Shown here piece by piece: positions 53,107-63,576 of a stretch of DNA of 64,000 bases. Numbering within the stretch: position 1 is the first letter of the stretch; every line of letters starts with the position of its first letter. The DNA is taken from positions 3,077,289 through 3,141,288 of the forward strand of contig CM030938.1 of NCBI GenBank assembly GCA_018136815.1, written 5' to 3'. The notes beneath the pieces were generated by a model that did no database searches, was not told the DNA's origin, and saw only the letters and a program-made list of their open reading frames with translations. Source of the DNA: Isochrysis galbana (taxonomy: Eukaryota; Haptophyta; Isochrysidales; Isochrysidaceae). Both the position numbers and the translations under genes were made by a program.

Positions 53107-54954
53107 CTATGTCGTTAATTTCAAAGAATCGAAAGAATGGACCTCACTCTCCTCGTGGTGGAGAGGATCGTGGTCGGGCTCGAGAGCAACTAAGCGGGAC
53201 AAGCCGTCGGCGTCCCAGTGAGTGACTCCAGGTTTGTGCACGACGTCGAATCGATATTCGGCTAGCTTTAGGACCCATCGCATGAGGCGCGAGGCTGGAC
53301 CACCGGTGACTTGATCTTTCATCGTGTGAAGCCAGCGCAAAGCTGAATGGTCTACGACGAGGGTGAAGTGGCGACCCCAAAGATACGGCCTCCAATTTCG
53401 GATCGATTCTAGCGCTGCTAGAAGTTCGATTTCAGTAACTGTCCAATGGCGCTCAGCCGGACTCAAACTACGACCGTAGTATGCAACAACGCGCTCTCTC
53501 CCTTCGTCGTCTTTCTGAGCAAGGACGCCGGCGATGCCGAGCTTGCTAGCACCGTCGGTCTTAACGAGGAAAGGACGGTCGTCTCGAGGAGGTGCGAGTA
53601 CGGGTTCTTCACAGATAGCTTGCTTGAGATCTTCGATAGCCTGGCGACAGGCTTCTGTTTGCGACTCGACCGGGACATCGCACCCTTTCCGCGTGAGAGC
53701 GGTTAACGGCGCTGCACGGATCGCAAAACGACGTATAAAACGGCGGTAGTACGAGCACAGCCCAAGGAAAGAACGGACGGCTTCGATCGAGTTGATTTGG
53801 GTAGGGTCGATTTTTGAGACGGCTTCCACTTTCTTGGGATCCATCCGAAGACCTTCACGCGAAACAACGTGGCCGAGATATTCAGCCGAGGTGGCAAAGA
53901 AAACGCATTTCGACATCTTGCAAGTGAGGCCCGCCCAGATGAGACGTTCCAAGACAAGATCAAGACGGTGTAACATTTGTTGGAATGACGACTCTTCCCT
54001 GGCCTGCAGCGAGTCACCTACGCCTGTCGACCAGGCGCCGACATCATCCAAGTATGGCATACAAATCTCCCATGCCAGCCCACCGAGAACGGCGTCCATG
54101 AGGCGGCACATATACGAGGGACCGGATTGAACACCAAAAGGCAAGTAATTGAACTCGTACTTGCCGCGATGAGTAGTGAACGCGGTGATATGTTTATCGG
54201 ACTCTTTGATCGGTATACCCCAAAAACCAGATGCTAGGTCCAGGGTGCAAAGGAATAGAGAATCGAGGTTGCCTTGGCCGGACGACAATCGGTCGATGGC
54301 TTCTACCGTGAGGGGAAGAGGGCTGTCCTCTAGACGAAGCTTGGAGTTGACGTCGCGATAATCTACGCAGAAACGTACGGAGCCATCCTTCTTAGTGACT
54401 AGCACGACTCGAGAGGCCCACGACGAGTTTGATTTCCTGATGATACCCGCGGACTCCATCTTGCAAACTTCGTCCTCTATGATCTTCTCACCCTCTCGTC
54501 CAACTCTAGACGGTGCGTGGCGGTGAGCTTCGGCTCCGGGGTTGAGCGGTAGCTCTACCTCCATCACGTGAGTGTGATTCGGGTTGGTCGGGTCAATTGC
54601 GAAAGCAGCGATACGTCGGGCTAGTAGACGACGAACTTGTTCACGTTGGGGCATCGAGAGACGGCCTTCGGGGTCGATCTTGGCTGCCTCGAGGAGCTTA
54701 CATTGGTCCTCGTCGAGCGACTCAATCACATCCGGCGAGTTAACGTCACCGACGCGGCGATAAGTTCCAGCGTGAATCTTGAATCGAACCTGTAACGAAG
54801 CTACAGGATGGAACGACGGAAGATGTAGAGGTTTGGGGTCAGTATTGACCACCGTAATCGCGATGGTGTGGTTGGAGTTCGGCCTCTCTACTTGAGGGAT
54901 GACGAGAGGAGAGCTATCGATCGTTTCACGCGTAGGTAGTCGGTCCACGAGCAT
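53107..54954 (-). CDS. Gypsy reverse transcriptase-RNase H
   Basis: 615 residues from ATG 54954. RT blocks: VLVTKKDGSVRFCVDYRDVN, LDLASGFWGIPI (first catalytic Asp), FGVQSGPSYM, and YLDD in MPYLDDVGAW. LGHVVSREGLRMDP and FLGLCSYYRRFI mark the connection; RNase H has KTDGASKLGIAGVLAQ, TVTEIELLA and VDHSALRWL. All catalytic residues look intact. The N-terminal ~150 residues form the protease-RT linker. It sits 170 nt from the protease ORF in a different frame. Confidence 0.93.
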   Translation of the reverse strand: MLVDRLPTRETIDSSPLVIPQVERPNSNHTIAITVVNTDPKPLHLPSFHPVASLQVRFKIHAGTYRRVGDVNSPDVIESLDEDQCKLLEAAKIDPEGRLSMPQREQVRRLLARRIAAFAIDPTNPNHTHVMEVELPLNPGAEAHRHAPSRVGREGEKIIEDEVCKMESAGIIRKSNSSWASRVVLVTKKDGSVRFCVDYRDVNSKLRLEDSPLPLTVEAIDRLSSGQGNLDSLFLCTLDLASGFWGIPIKESDKHITAFTTHRGKYEFNYLPFGVQSGPSYMCRLMDAVLGGLAWEICMPYLDDVGAWSTGVGDSLQAREESSFQQMLHRLDLVLERLIWAGLTCKMSKCVFFATSAEYLGHVVSREGLRMDPKKVEAVSKIDPTQINSIEAVRSFLGLCSYYRRFIRRFAIRAAPLTALTRKGCDVPVESQTEACRQAIEDLKQAICEEPVLAPPRDDRPFLVKTDGASKLGIAGVLAQKDDEGRERVVAYYGRSLSPAERHWTVTEIELLAALESIRNWRPYLWGRHFTLVVDHSALRWLHTMKDQVTGGPASRLMRWVLKLAEYRFDVVHKPGVTHWDADGLSRLVALEPDHDPLHHEESEVHSFDSLKLTT

Positions 54955-55124
54955 GGCGCAATCTTCGTGTTCTCGAAGAGCTAGTGGAATTCGGACGTGA
55001 AACGTTGCCCGATGATAGGCCGGGATCGTGATAGGTTCGTGGGTGTATAGGAGGTACTCGGAGCCACATGATGCCGGCGCTTTGGCGGCAAACTCATCGG
55101 CCGTGCTGAAGAGAGGCTCGGTGA

Positions 55125-58100
55125 CTAGCTGGTTGTCGTGGCCTGCGGCCCTCGGAAGAAGTCAGTCGTGATTGGGTTCGCGGAGGTCGGACAGACCTGT
55201 GCACAAGTCATGCTGACAGGGACCACCGCTATCGGTGACGTCGAGACGCGAAAGATCGGCGGAGCGTCGGGGCTTGGACTGCCATTAACCTCAAGAGGAG
55301 CCACCGTGGATGGAGCACCGAGGGTGATAGAGCCGTCCGTGCTGTCGGAGGCGAGCTGAATCGAAGCGGCGTGCGTAGCTAAGAAGTCGTTCCCGAGCAG
55401 CAGCATCGGGTTGCCTTCAATCACCATGAACGTATGACGAAAGAGAAATCCACCGACGGAGAAAACGATCCGAGCCTTGCCTCGCGTGATAAGAGGTAGG
55501 CCGTCTGGGCCATGGAGCGGTGTCACTACGGCTTGCGGCAGCCGCTCGACGCATGCGTCGTTGGGTAGGCTGGACAAGAGGGAAGTGGTCACGACCGACG
55601 GGCCAGCTCCGGTGTCAGCGAGGGTGCTGTTGACCGTGAGAGCGGAGTCGGCCAAGATTACTCCTTCTTTGCCGGTAGCCTCGCCGGAGCGGCAGACCAT
55701 CAGGTCTCGAACATATAGGCAATGCCTTGGGTAGGCAGATGGTAGGGTATCCACGACGCTCTCCGGTCGGTGCGTGGTCACGTGTGCGATGGTGTCGGAC
55801 GGGGACGGGGTTGGTCGACAGCGTGGTTGCTCGGGTGAATTCGTCGTCAAAGTAGTCGTCGTCTCTTCGGGTACTCCGATTGCCGCTATCGTGGCAGAGA
55901 GCCTAGAGGCGTCGTCCTCGTTGGTAGCGGTACAGGGTGATAGCTTGGGACTAGTGTATCCCAGGCCTCTCTTGTCGGTGGGGTGCCTCGGGTGGTCGGA
56001 CATCCTTTCCCAGTCTTTCTCGAGACGAGCTTGGGCTTCTGTCTTGGGTCTTCGAACTAATGAGGCTAGCTCTTCGGCGCGGATGCCTTTGGCTTCCACG
56101 AACTCGATCGGCGCTCGGACGGCAGCGGCGAGGTCGGATTCCTCGACGGCGCCTCGTCCGGCTAGAGCTTGCGCTCTTATTTCGTCAGCGGTTTCGAGCG
56201 TGACGTTGGACCATTTCTGGTCCCCGTTCACTCCGAATGATTGCCATTGTTGGCGCCGCTTCCGGAGAGTCGTCGGCGTCGTCGGACGTGGCGAGCTCGC
56301 GCGTGCCGGAGGCGGGGCGGTCCATGGAGAGAATGGGTCGTGGAAAGTAGACTCGGAGGCGTAGAGTGGCGTGTCGTTGTCGTAGTTATCGTGGGTTTCT
56401 TTTTGGTCTTCGTGGTTGTTTGTCTCGGGAGTAGCTGGACGGGAAACAACGGGGTCGGAAGAAACTTCACTAGATTCCCTCCCCCTCTCATAACGATGAA
56501 GAGCCGACCACGGCTCGTAGGCGGTAGCCTCGGTTGAACTTAGTGAAGGCCGGTCCAATAGGCTGCGCCGCGCGCAAGCGAGTAGCTCCAACGCGGACAG
56601 TTTCTTCGTCGATGCCTGGTCTCCCTGTTGGCTCAAATATCGAAGAAGAACAGGCATCCAATGGATCGCCATCGCTCCAGCTACGCCGACGTAGGTGCGG
56701 CTGCGCAGAGCGCCACGGTGCGGTGAAGGAGACAGATTAGCCATGGCTGACTCACGGCCATCCACGACGCAGGTTGGCTGAAGGGGCGGCAGCCCTTTGG
56801 TGAGGTACAACCCGGTGGCTTTCTGGTGTCCAGTGCCGTGCTCCCATGGTTGGACGAATTGGGTCGGGGTCAACCCCCCGACTAAACGGCGAGCTTCCGC
56901 ATGCATCCGAGGGTTTTCAACCGCTACAAACGGAGCAGTGGCGGAGGCCATTGACTTGAAGACGCGGGCGGCCGACTCAAGAGCGGCACGACGTCCGGGT
57001 TCTTGTGAAAGCCATTGGCTACTGACGGCGGAGAGGTACGTGCAGGGCGGGTGGGCGATGACCAGGTCCCAACCTAGGTTTTGGACATGAAGCGCGTCGC
57101 CTTGGAAGTGGGGCACGTAATCAATCTCGGAAGGATACAAATCGCACGTAGCCACATCAGCTCCGGCGAGTAGGAACATCGAGGAGACGACGCCGCTCGT
57201 CTCGCCGACGACGAGAACGCGTGGTGCGTGACAGCCAGACGTCAGCCCGTCTTGGACTCGTTGATTCATCTTCGTGAGCTCGGCGCAAAGCTCATCGAAA
57301 TGCTTGGGTAGCGCGGCGGCAGGCGAGGCTAGGGTGCCATTGCGAGGCCGGCGAAGTTCTTGGGCTGCCTCCGTCAGGTGCCGAGGCAATACCACCGCAG
57401 AGCCGCTCGCTCGTGCACGAAGAGAGGCGAGAGCGTGGAGAGCGGGTGACGGGGTATCATCGCGGGTGCCGACATCGGAGTTGTTTTGAGAGGAATCGAA
57501 GGACTGGATCGCGGACGCATTGATCGCTGCCACGCGCATGATGGCGTTGGCAGTGGTATCGAGAGGCAGGCTGTGCTTGCAGGCTGCGACCGGTGGCCGC
57601 GGCGACGTAGGACGAATGGAAGTAGACTCGGATATCGACGACGTGGAGACAGGCTCGGAGGACGGGATTGACGAACAAACTCGGAGAGGTGGGGTGTCGG
57701 ATTGCGGCGATGGACGCCGCGGCCGCGAGACCACCGGTGAGAGACATGAAGGACATGGCTCAGAGACTCGGTTGGGCTGGCTCAATGGGCGTAGAAGCTC
57801 GGTTTGGGAGGCGGCCGTTCCTCGACGTGCAAGGGAGTTGTGGTCACTCTCCATGGTCACGTCGGGAGAGGAATCGGGCCAGGCATAGACTTCGTTGCAA
57901 TCTGTCGTCGGCGGGGTCGGCGCCGGCGAAAGAAGGGACTTGGCTGTCGAAGAAGCCGGCTGCGGGGAAGGCTGAGGCCAGGGTGGTGGCTCTGCGGCAG
58001 CGGCTGGTGTGGGTGGTGGCCGAAGACGTTCTGCAATGCGAAGCATTCTTCGGAGGACTTGGCTCGGGCTAGCGGGTGCATGGACCGCTGAAATTACGGC

Positions 58101-58961
58101 GGATTCAGACTCGAATTCGGAAGACTCGGCGACTTGAGAGAGGCTAGGAGACGGCTGTGCCAGCTCCTCCATGGCTCTTGACTGATGGGATGGCGTGGGA
58201 ACGCCGGTGGTCGACCGCGGACTCCGCGGTGACGTTGATTTGTGCTCGGACTCGGACTCGTCGTTCCTAGCGTGCTGGACGCCAAAAACAGGGCTAATTT
58301 TCGAAATGGGAACGGACGGGGCCGGCCCAAAGGTGAAGCCCCCTGGCGTCGCAACCGTCGATGAGGACGAAGCGGACGCTTGTGATGACAATAGGGGCAC
58401 GGTGGCCAGCACCGGTTGGCTCGGTGCGGCCGTAATCTCGGACTCGGTGACGGGCTTGATTACGCGGGCTCGGGATGCACTGTCTTGTGCAATTGGACTC
58501 GGACTCGGAACGGAAACGGAAGGGATCGGCTCGGCGGCGTGCAGCTTGCTGGAGTGGCAGGCCGGCTGCGGCGAGACTCGAAACGGTGGCTTGGACAAGG
58601 ACACAGTGGCTGTCGTCGAGGGCTTCGGCGTCAGCTTGTGTTTGGACTCGATACGCGGTGGCTCGTGAAACGGGGCTCGGGTATGGTTGGAATTCTGGAC
58701 GTGACCGGAGTTTCCAAATGACTCAGACTCGGGGCGCGGAGGACCGAAGGTGAACACTCCCGCGGAAGGAGTGGTCGTCAGAGGCTCAGTGGGTGGCTGG
58801 AGCTCCGTTAATCCTGCGGTCGACCGCGTGGTAGGACTCGGTGACGTTGTAAACTCGGACTCGGACTCGGACTCGGATGGCTCAGAACGGGGTTTGCTCA
58901 AAACAGGCTTGGACTCGGACTCGAAAGAAAGTGGGGAGGAACCGGAGAACTGCGCCTCCAT
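55125..58961 (-). CDS. Gypsy ORF2: Ser-rich region, phage-type methyltransferase-like domain, aspartic protease
   Basis: 1278 residues from ATG 58961. Residues 1-560 are Ser/Pro/Glu-rich and disordered. Residues ~575-775 resemble a SAM-dependent DNA-methylase-like family I know from phages: VLVVGETSGVVSS (cofactor loop), ATCDLYPSE (acidic end of strand 2), GWDLVIAHPPCTYLS (catalytic-type motif with Cys), VENPRMH, QPWEHGTGHQKATGLYL, and GVAGAMAIHW near its end. After a ~250-residue spacer comes a retropepsin-like protease (TLADTGAGPSVV, later MLLLGNDFL). Assignment as a methyltransferase rests on motif order; base specificity is unknown. A broken or structural role is possible. Confidence 0.78.
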   Translation of the reverse strand: MEAQFSGSSPLSFESESKPVLSKPRSEPSESESESEFTTSPSPTTRSTAGLTELQPPTEPLTTTPSAGVFTFGPPRPESESFGNSGHVQNSNHTRAPFHEPPRIESKHKLTPKPSTTATVSLSKPPFRVSPQPACHSSKLHAAEPIPSVSVPSPSPIAQDSASRARVIKPVTESEITAAPSQPVLATVPLLSSQASASSSSTVATPGGFTFGPAPSVPISKISPVFGVQHARNDESESEHKSTSPRSPRSTTGVPTPSHQSRAMEELAQPSPSLSQVAESSEFESESAVISAVHAPASPSQVLRRMLRIAERLRPPPTPAAAAEPPPWPQPSPQPASSTAKSLLSPAPTPPTTDCNEVYAWPDSSPDVTMESDHNSLARRGTAASQTELLRPLSQPNRVSEPCPSCLSPVVSRPRRPSPQSDTPPLRVCSSIPSSEPVSTSSISESTSIRPTSPRPPVAACKHSLPLDTTANAIMRVAAINASAIQSFDSSQNNSDVGTRDDTPSPALHALASLRARASGSAVVLPRHLTEAAQELRRPRNGTLASPAAALPKHFDELCAELTKMNQRVQDGLTSGCHAPRVLVVGETSGVVSSMFLLAGADVATCDLYPSEIDYVPHFQGDALHVQNLGWDLVIAHPPCTYLSAVSSQWLSQEPGRRAALESAARVFKSMASATAPFVAVENPRMHAEARRLVGGLTPTQFVQPWEHGTGHQKATGLYLTKGLPPLQPTCVVDGRESAMANLSPSPHRGALRSRTYVGVAGAMAIHWMPVLLRYLSQQGDQASTKKLSALELLACARRSLLDRPSLSSTEATAYEPWSALHRYERGRESSEVSSDPVVSRPATPETNNHEDQKETHDNYDNDTPLYASESTFHDPFSPWTAPPPARASSPRPTTPTTLRKRRQQWQSFGVNGDQKWSNVTLETADEIRAQALAGRGAVEESDLAAAVRAPIEFVEAKGIRAEELASLVRRPKTEAQARLEKDWERMSDHPRHPTDKRGLGYTSPKLSPCTATNEDDASRLSATIAAIGVPEETTTTLTTNSPEQPRCRPTPSPSDTIAHVTTHRPESVVDTLPSAYPRHCLYVRDLMVCRSGEATGKEGVILADSALTVNSTLADTGAGPSVVTTSLLSSLPNDACVERLPQAVVTPLHGPDGLPLITRGKARIVFSVGGFLFRHTFMVIEGNPMLLLGNDFLATHAASIQLASDSTDGSITLGAPSTVAPLEVNGSPSPDAPPIFRVSTSPIAVVPVSMTCAQVCPTSANPITTDFFRGPQATTTS

Positions 58962-59531
58962 CGTCGTAGCGATGGAGACTGGTGATACCGGTGATGACTG
59001 GACTGGGCTCAGACTCGTAGATGGGCTCGCGGTGGCGTAGGACGAAGAGGGTAATTCTGAACGTGACTTGGACTCGTACTCGTACTCGGGAGACGTTTTG
59101 TGGCTCGGACATGCGAAATTTGATTTGAGAGATTGAAGGTTGGATTGGGCCTGCGGCGGCTGGATTTTCGCAGACCGTGAGGTCTTGGACTGTTGATGCT
59201 TGGGGAGTGGCGTGGGATAGCGGTTGAGCGGCTTGAGTTGATAGAGAGGCGGTGACGGTTGACTTGGTTTTGAGGACTCGTGCGTGATATCGAGAATCAG
59301 GATGGAATTATCGGCATTGGGAGAAATAGGGGCAATCGGCGAGGAGGCAGGAGAAAGAGGGGGATGGAGGTGGCAGGGCTTGTCTGGAACTTGGGGAATC
59401 TTGGGGTACCGGTTGGGGGCCGTAGAAGTACTCGGCCGTAGCGTAATACGATCTTTTGGTGGGTGGCGTTCAGGCCCACTACCCTGGACTGGTAGTGGGG
59501 TAACAGCGCGGACGTGGGCCCCGCCGGCGAC

Positions 59532-62306
59532 CTACTGGGCCGGACGGAGAACAACCATCGTGCGGAGGCGGCGGTGGACTTCTGGGTCGTTACCACACTC
59601 GCCACTGCCGCCTTCGCAGAGAAAACGAATGTACGGTTGGCAAACGACGGGGTTATGAGCTCCGTCGCCCGTGCCATACTTCCACAGGTCTGCCTCGGGC
59701 GTACCAGATGGAGCCCGGGGACGAAAGGCGCAGTACGCGCAGCCGTTGGCGTCGGTCCACTCCTTGACGTCGCGGTCTAAGTCGTCGAGACGCGGCGCCG
59801 TCATGGTGGCATCGGAGGGGCGGCAGCGCGTGAGCGCAGCGCGAAGGGCCGGGTGACCCGCGTAACGAGAAATTTGCCAGAAGCGGGCTCGCGCTCGAGA
59901 CCAGCTACCTGGATCCCATTCCGAGAGGCCCGAATCGGCCGGAAGCCCAAGGCCGTTCGGAGGGGGCTCACATTGGCGACGAGAAGACGTGCTTTTGCCG
60001 AGGGGACGGTCAAGAAGTGCGTCCGGTAGCGGAGACGATGCGGAGTAATTCGTAGGTGGAGGAGGAGCCCGACGATTGTCAGCGCCAGTCGTCTTGCGGT
60101 TCGAGTTGTTGTTTTGCGATTTTAATGCCTCGGCCACCGCCGCTTGGACGGCGGCGACCATCGAAGCCGTAGTGTCCACGGGGTTAGAGGCAGCCTTAGC
60201 AACCTTGGCGGTCTTGGTGGGCTTGGAAGTAGTCGCCGGCGGCGTCACGGCGGCGACCGTGGTGACCGACGCTTGTTGTTGGCCAGCGCGGGCTTGTTCG
60301 TACGGGCTCAGGTAGCGCTGGCAGAGGTTGACGCACGAAAGGGCCGAACGAGGGAGCTCGTGGTTCTCGACGCGGAAGCGAGTCTTTGCAAGACACTCGC
60401 CGAACTTGGTCGCGTTATCCACGCCGCGAGCCGCGTCGACCTTGTCGTTCCGGATGATGGACTCGAATCGTTGATTGATATCGTGCGACATGTTTGGGTG
60501 GTCCCAGACCGTCGTGGCATCCACCTTCGCGTCACCCATCTTGCGGACGTACGCGCGCACCAAATTCTTGGATAACTCTAAGAGATCGGAGCCGGCTTCA
60601 CGGGCTACGAGCCTGTCCCACTCCATGGAGGCGGAGTCTTTGGCGAAGCCGGGCACGTTGGCCGCGAAGGTGGCGTCGCACTTGCGGAGAAGCACGTCGC
60701 AGGCCAGCGCGGGGTTGAGAGAGAGGACCGGGTCTTCGGCGAGATCGAGGAGGAAGGCGTAGATCCTTTGGTTGCCGGTGGTGCACAAGTTGGCGGCCGC
60801 TAGCAAGGATGTAAAGATTTCACGGTGGTCGCAGCCGAGCGAGAGGGCGCGCTCGAGCGGCTTGATGAAGGACAGACGAAAATCATTCCAGGAGGTGGCC
60901 GCTGTCTGGACGTTGTCCGAGGCCAGGCCCTTCGGGAACTTGATCTCGGAAAGCTCTTTGCCCATTCGGACTTGGTGATGGAGGGTGCGGTCGAGGAAGA
61001 AGCGGCTCCGAGCCCACTTGGTCACGTGCTCCTTCTCGAAAAACACGCGGTAGTGCCAAACATTGCCGGCTCGAGAGAGGCCGCCGTTGAGAATGGCGTG
61101 GATGAGCTCGAAATCGTTGGACTTCCTGTAGAGAGAGGCTACCTCGTAGGCGGCATCCTCAAACAGTTGGCCCCACGAGGCTAGGATGACCTCTCGCTCA
61201 GAAGCATCACCGGCGAGGCTTGGATCGACGGGATGGCGCCGAGCCGCCGGATTTGGAAGCGAGCGGAGGCCCGCGACGGTGGGTGGAGGTTGGGGATCAG
61301 AAACAGGCTTGGCAGACGGGACAGGAACAGGCGTATTGGGTCCGGGATCGGAAATCGAATTCGGCGGAACGGAGAACGGCGCGGCGGGCAAAGGTTGAGA
61401 AGGGAACTTAACCGAGGCCGGAGGGGCACCAATGGAGTTGTCTCCTTCTTCCACAAGCGGTGGCGAGGTTTCGACTCGAGACGAAGTCGTAGTGCCCGCT
61501 TGGCCTTGTAGAATGTTGAGTATCGTGTTGAAGGTAGACCCCACCTCCCGTTGAAATTCTTCGTGGCGTTGGGCGGCTTGGAGGGTAGAGGACTCGAGGC
61601 GGTCGACAGCGCCGCGGAGAGCCTCAATCTGGACTTGTTGGTCCATGATTTGGGCGGCGCCGACGGTGGCGGTCGGAGGTGGAACGAAGTTACGTTTGGG
61701 GTACGAGTACGTCGACGACGGGGGTGGAACAAACTCTTCATATGGTGGGGGCTCGAAAGGAGGGAGGGACCGGACGGAACCCACATCATCTTCAGCACCA
61801 ACCACAGAGGGATTGAGAGAGGAAGGAATACTTGGCAAAGGATCAGCAAAAGAAAGGAGAGGAAAGGCCGCCGGTGGAGCAACGGACGAGGCGAGAGGAC
61901 CCATTCCAGCTCCAGTTGACGGGGTGTGAGTAGAGGCCCGCGGAGGCGGCGGAACTTCGACCGTCGGCGCGGAGAGGCGAGAGGAGGGGAGAACTGGCTC
62001 GGAAAGACTCTCTTTTGAAGAAGGGAGGGGACCCACGAGGCTCTCTTCCCCGGGGGACTTCGACCCGTACGATTCGAGAACCGAAAAAGAAGAGACGGGC
62101 TCATGACGCGGGGACAATGAAGATTTCTCAATGGGAGAACTCGACATGGCGACCGGAGCCGAAGGCGCGAGCGAAGATTTTGTGCTTGTCAGAGCAAGGC
62201 TGATCTCACTCTTGGAGATTGCCTGCGAGGGCGCGCCGGCAGCTAGCGCGGAACGCGGTTCTTGTGGGGAGCTCATGGAGCTTTCCTCGGGGTTGACTAC
62301 GGGCAT
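59532..62306 (-). CDS. Gypsy Gag-like protein with Cys-rich C-terminus
   Basis: ATG at 62306 is preferred; the frame is open up to 62519 without ATG. ~924 residues: a Pro/Ser-rich N-terminal half, a coiled-coil-like stretch (QVQIEALRGAVDRLESS), a helical capsid-like region (ASLYRKSNDFELIHAILNGG and on), an Ala-rich linker, then a C-terminal block with about five Cys (CAYCAF..., CQPYIRFLC..GSGEC). That block is not a standard CCHC knuckle but could bind nucleic acid. Stop at 59532, 570 nt before ORF2. Confidence 0.7.
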   Translation of the reverse strand: MPVVNPEESSMSSPQEPRSALAAGAPSQAISKSEISLALTSTKSSLAPSAPVAMSSSPIEKSSLSPRHEPVSSFSVLESYGSKSPGEESLVGPLPSSKESLSEPVLPSSRLSAPTVEVPPPPRASTHTPSTGAGMGPLASSVAPPAAFPLLSFADPLPSIPSSLNPSVVGAEDDVGSVRSLPPFEPPPYEEFVPPPSSTYSYPKRNFVPPPTATVGAAQIMDQQVQIEALRGAVDRLESSTLQAAQRHEEFQREVGSTFNTILNILQGQAGTTTSSRVETSPPLVEEGDNSIGAPPASVKFPSQPLPAAPFSVPPNSISDPGPNTPVPVPSAKPVSDPQPPPTVAGLRSLPNPAARRHPVDPSLAGDASEREVILASWGQLFEDAAYEVASLYRKSNDFELIHAILNGGLSRAGNVWHYRVFFEKEHVTKWARSRFFLDRTLHHQVRMGKELSEIKFPKGLASDNVQTAATSWNDFRLSFIKPLERALSLGCDHREIFTSLLAAANLCTTGNQRIYAFLLDLAEDPVLSLNPALACDVLLRKCDATFAANVPGFAKDSASMEWDRLVAREAGSDLLELSKNLVRAYVRKMGDAKVDATTVWDHPNMSHDINQRFESIIRNDKVDAARGVDNATKFGECLAKTRFRVENHELPRSALSCVNLCQRYLSPYEQARAGQQQASVTTVAAVTPPATTSKPTKTAKVAKAASNPVDTTASMVAAVQAAVAEALKSQNNNSNRKTTGADNRRAPPPPTNYSASSPLPDALLDRPLGKSTSSRRQCEPPPNGLGLPADSGLSEWDPGSWSRARARFWQISRYAGHPALRAALTRCRPSDATMTAPRLDDLDRDVKEWTDANGCAYCAFRPRAPSGTPEADLWKYGTGDGAHNPVVCQPYIRFLCEGGSGECGNDPEVHRRLRTMVVLRPAQ

Positions 62307-63339
62307 GGTGATCGACGCACGACGCACGACGCACGCACGGAGCACGGTGGGCGCGGAAGTGCGGAAGGAGGCTTGTGGGAGGTGGTGGCAGGCGACTGGG
62401 GGTGGCTCAGGCGCGTGCTTGACTTGTATTGACTCGTTGACTCGGGGTATAGACTCGGGAACTCGGGGGGACTCGCTTGGGAACACGGTGGGACTCGACG
62501 AAGTTGCTACAAAAATCACTCACAAGAAACCAAAAACCAAAGTCCTTGGGCTCAGAAAACTAACGTAAACACTCCGGAATCATACGATAAACAAACCCCT
62601 CCCCGCGCGGCGAAGGCTGAAGTCGCGATCGCTCGTCATGCGCGAAGATATACGGAAAGAGAGCGCATAACTACGCCACCGAAGGGTTCGAACTATCGTT
62701 AAAGTGGAACTCGTCCGCTGAAGCCAACGCGGAGGGTCGAGGAGAGATCCAAACTCGCGCGGGGGGAGAAGGCGATGTGCGGAGAGACCTTCTAGACAAG
62801 CGACGAGCAAGGGGCGACGAAACAAGACGCGAGGCGCGAGGCGCGTGCCATTCGTTCTTCCTTTCTTTCATCGAAACCGCGACGAAACTAACATTAAACG
62901 TCGGTGCCCCCTCCGCGAGGATCGCGAAGAAGAACGGACGAGATGGAGGCAATCATCGAAGGAACCGCGAGAGGAATCGAAGCGAGGGGGGAACAACGAC
63001 GGCCGGAGGAAACGAACCGCGCGCGGGGGAGAAGAGAACCTCGCGCGGGGGGGGATTAATATAACGGCCGGAGGCGACGGACGGCACGCCGAGGGAAAGA
63101 ACCTGCCGCGGGGGGGGGCGAGGGACCGAGGGCACGGCGGGGCAGCGTGGGAGGGCGCGAGGCCGATCTCGGAGCGAGATCGCGTCCTTTCCCTCGCGGA
63201 GCGCGGAGAGACCCCCCACGAGATATCTTGGGACCGGAGAATGTTTTGGACGAATCTTCTTGCCGTCGGCCGAGGAGAGGCGGACGGAGAGAGAGAGAGA
63301 GAGAGAGTCTCGCAGAGCGACTGCAGAACGAGAAGTCGA
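62307..63339. other. Gypsy leader region / LTR interior
   Basis: Between the Gag start and the recognisable LTR tip. GC-rich with GCGCG(A)GGGG motifs repeated around 63000-63120 and a GAGA run at ~63284-63306. It includes the 80-bp segment 63195-63274 that is also found at 13332-13411. No gene. Confidence 0.45.
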
Positions 63340-63576
63340 AGTCATGCCGGTTTATTACCTTAAACGAGCCAACAATTATAGTAACAGCAAAAACAAAATT
63401 CGAATCGCAAATTTCGAGACCAAAACCTGCAAACCTGGACTTGAGACCATGGGGAATCCGAATCTGTGTGTCTTGTGCGTCAGTGGCAACACGGGGAACT
63501 GTTCAATTGTAATTGTGAGCGCGCACCTTACACGAATATTCATGCCTACAGCCTTCAGATGGGCAGGAATACAACA
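63340..63576 (-). repeat. Right (5') LTR of the gypsy element, approximate
   Basis: Minus strand TGTTGTATTCCTGCC... from 63576. The inner end is not placed because the two LTRs are diverged and I see no clear primer-binding site. Confidence 0.45.

Larger units (their letters stand above)
51868..63576 (-). mobile_element. Ty3/Gypsy-class LTR retrotransposon carrying a methyltransferase-like domain
   Basis: ~11.7 kb. Minus-strand order: Gag ORF, ORF with Ser-rich region - methyltransferase-like domain - aspartic protease, RT-RNase H, integrase (with N gap). The outer end of the right LTR and the inner end of the left one start alike (minus strand TGTTGTATTC at 63576 and 52014), and LTR-like sequence follows both, though diverged. 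RT before integrase places it in the Ty3/Gypsy order. The ORFs lie in different frames, so frameshifting or errors are implied. Confidence 0.82.
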
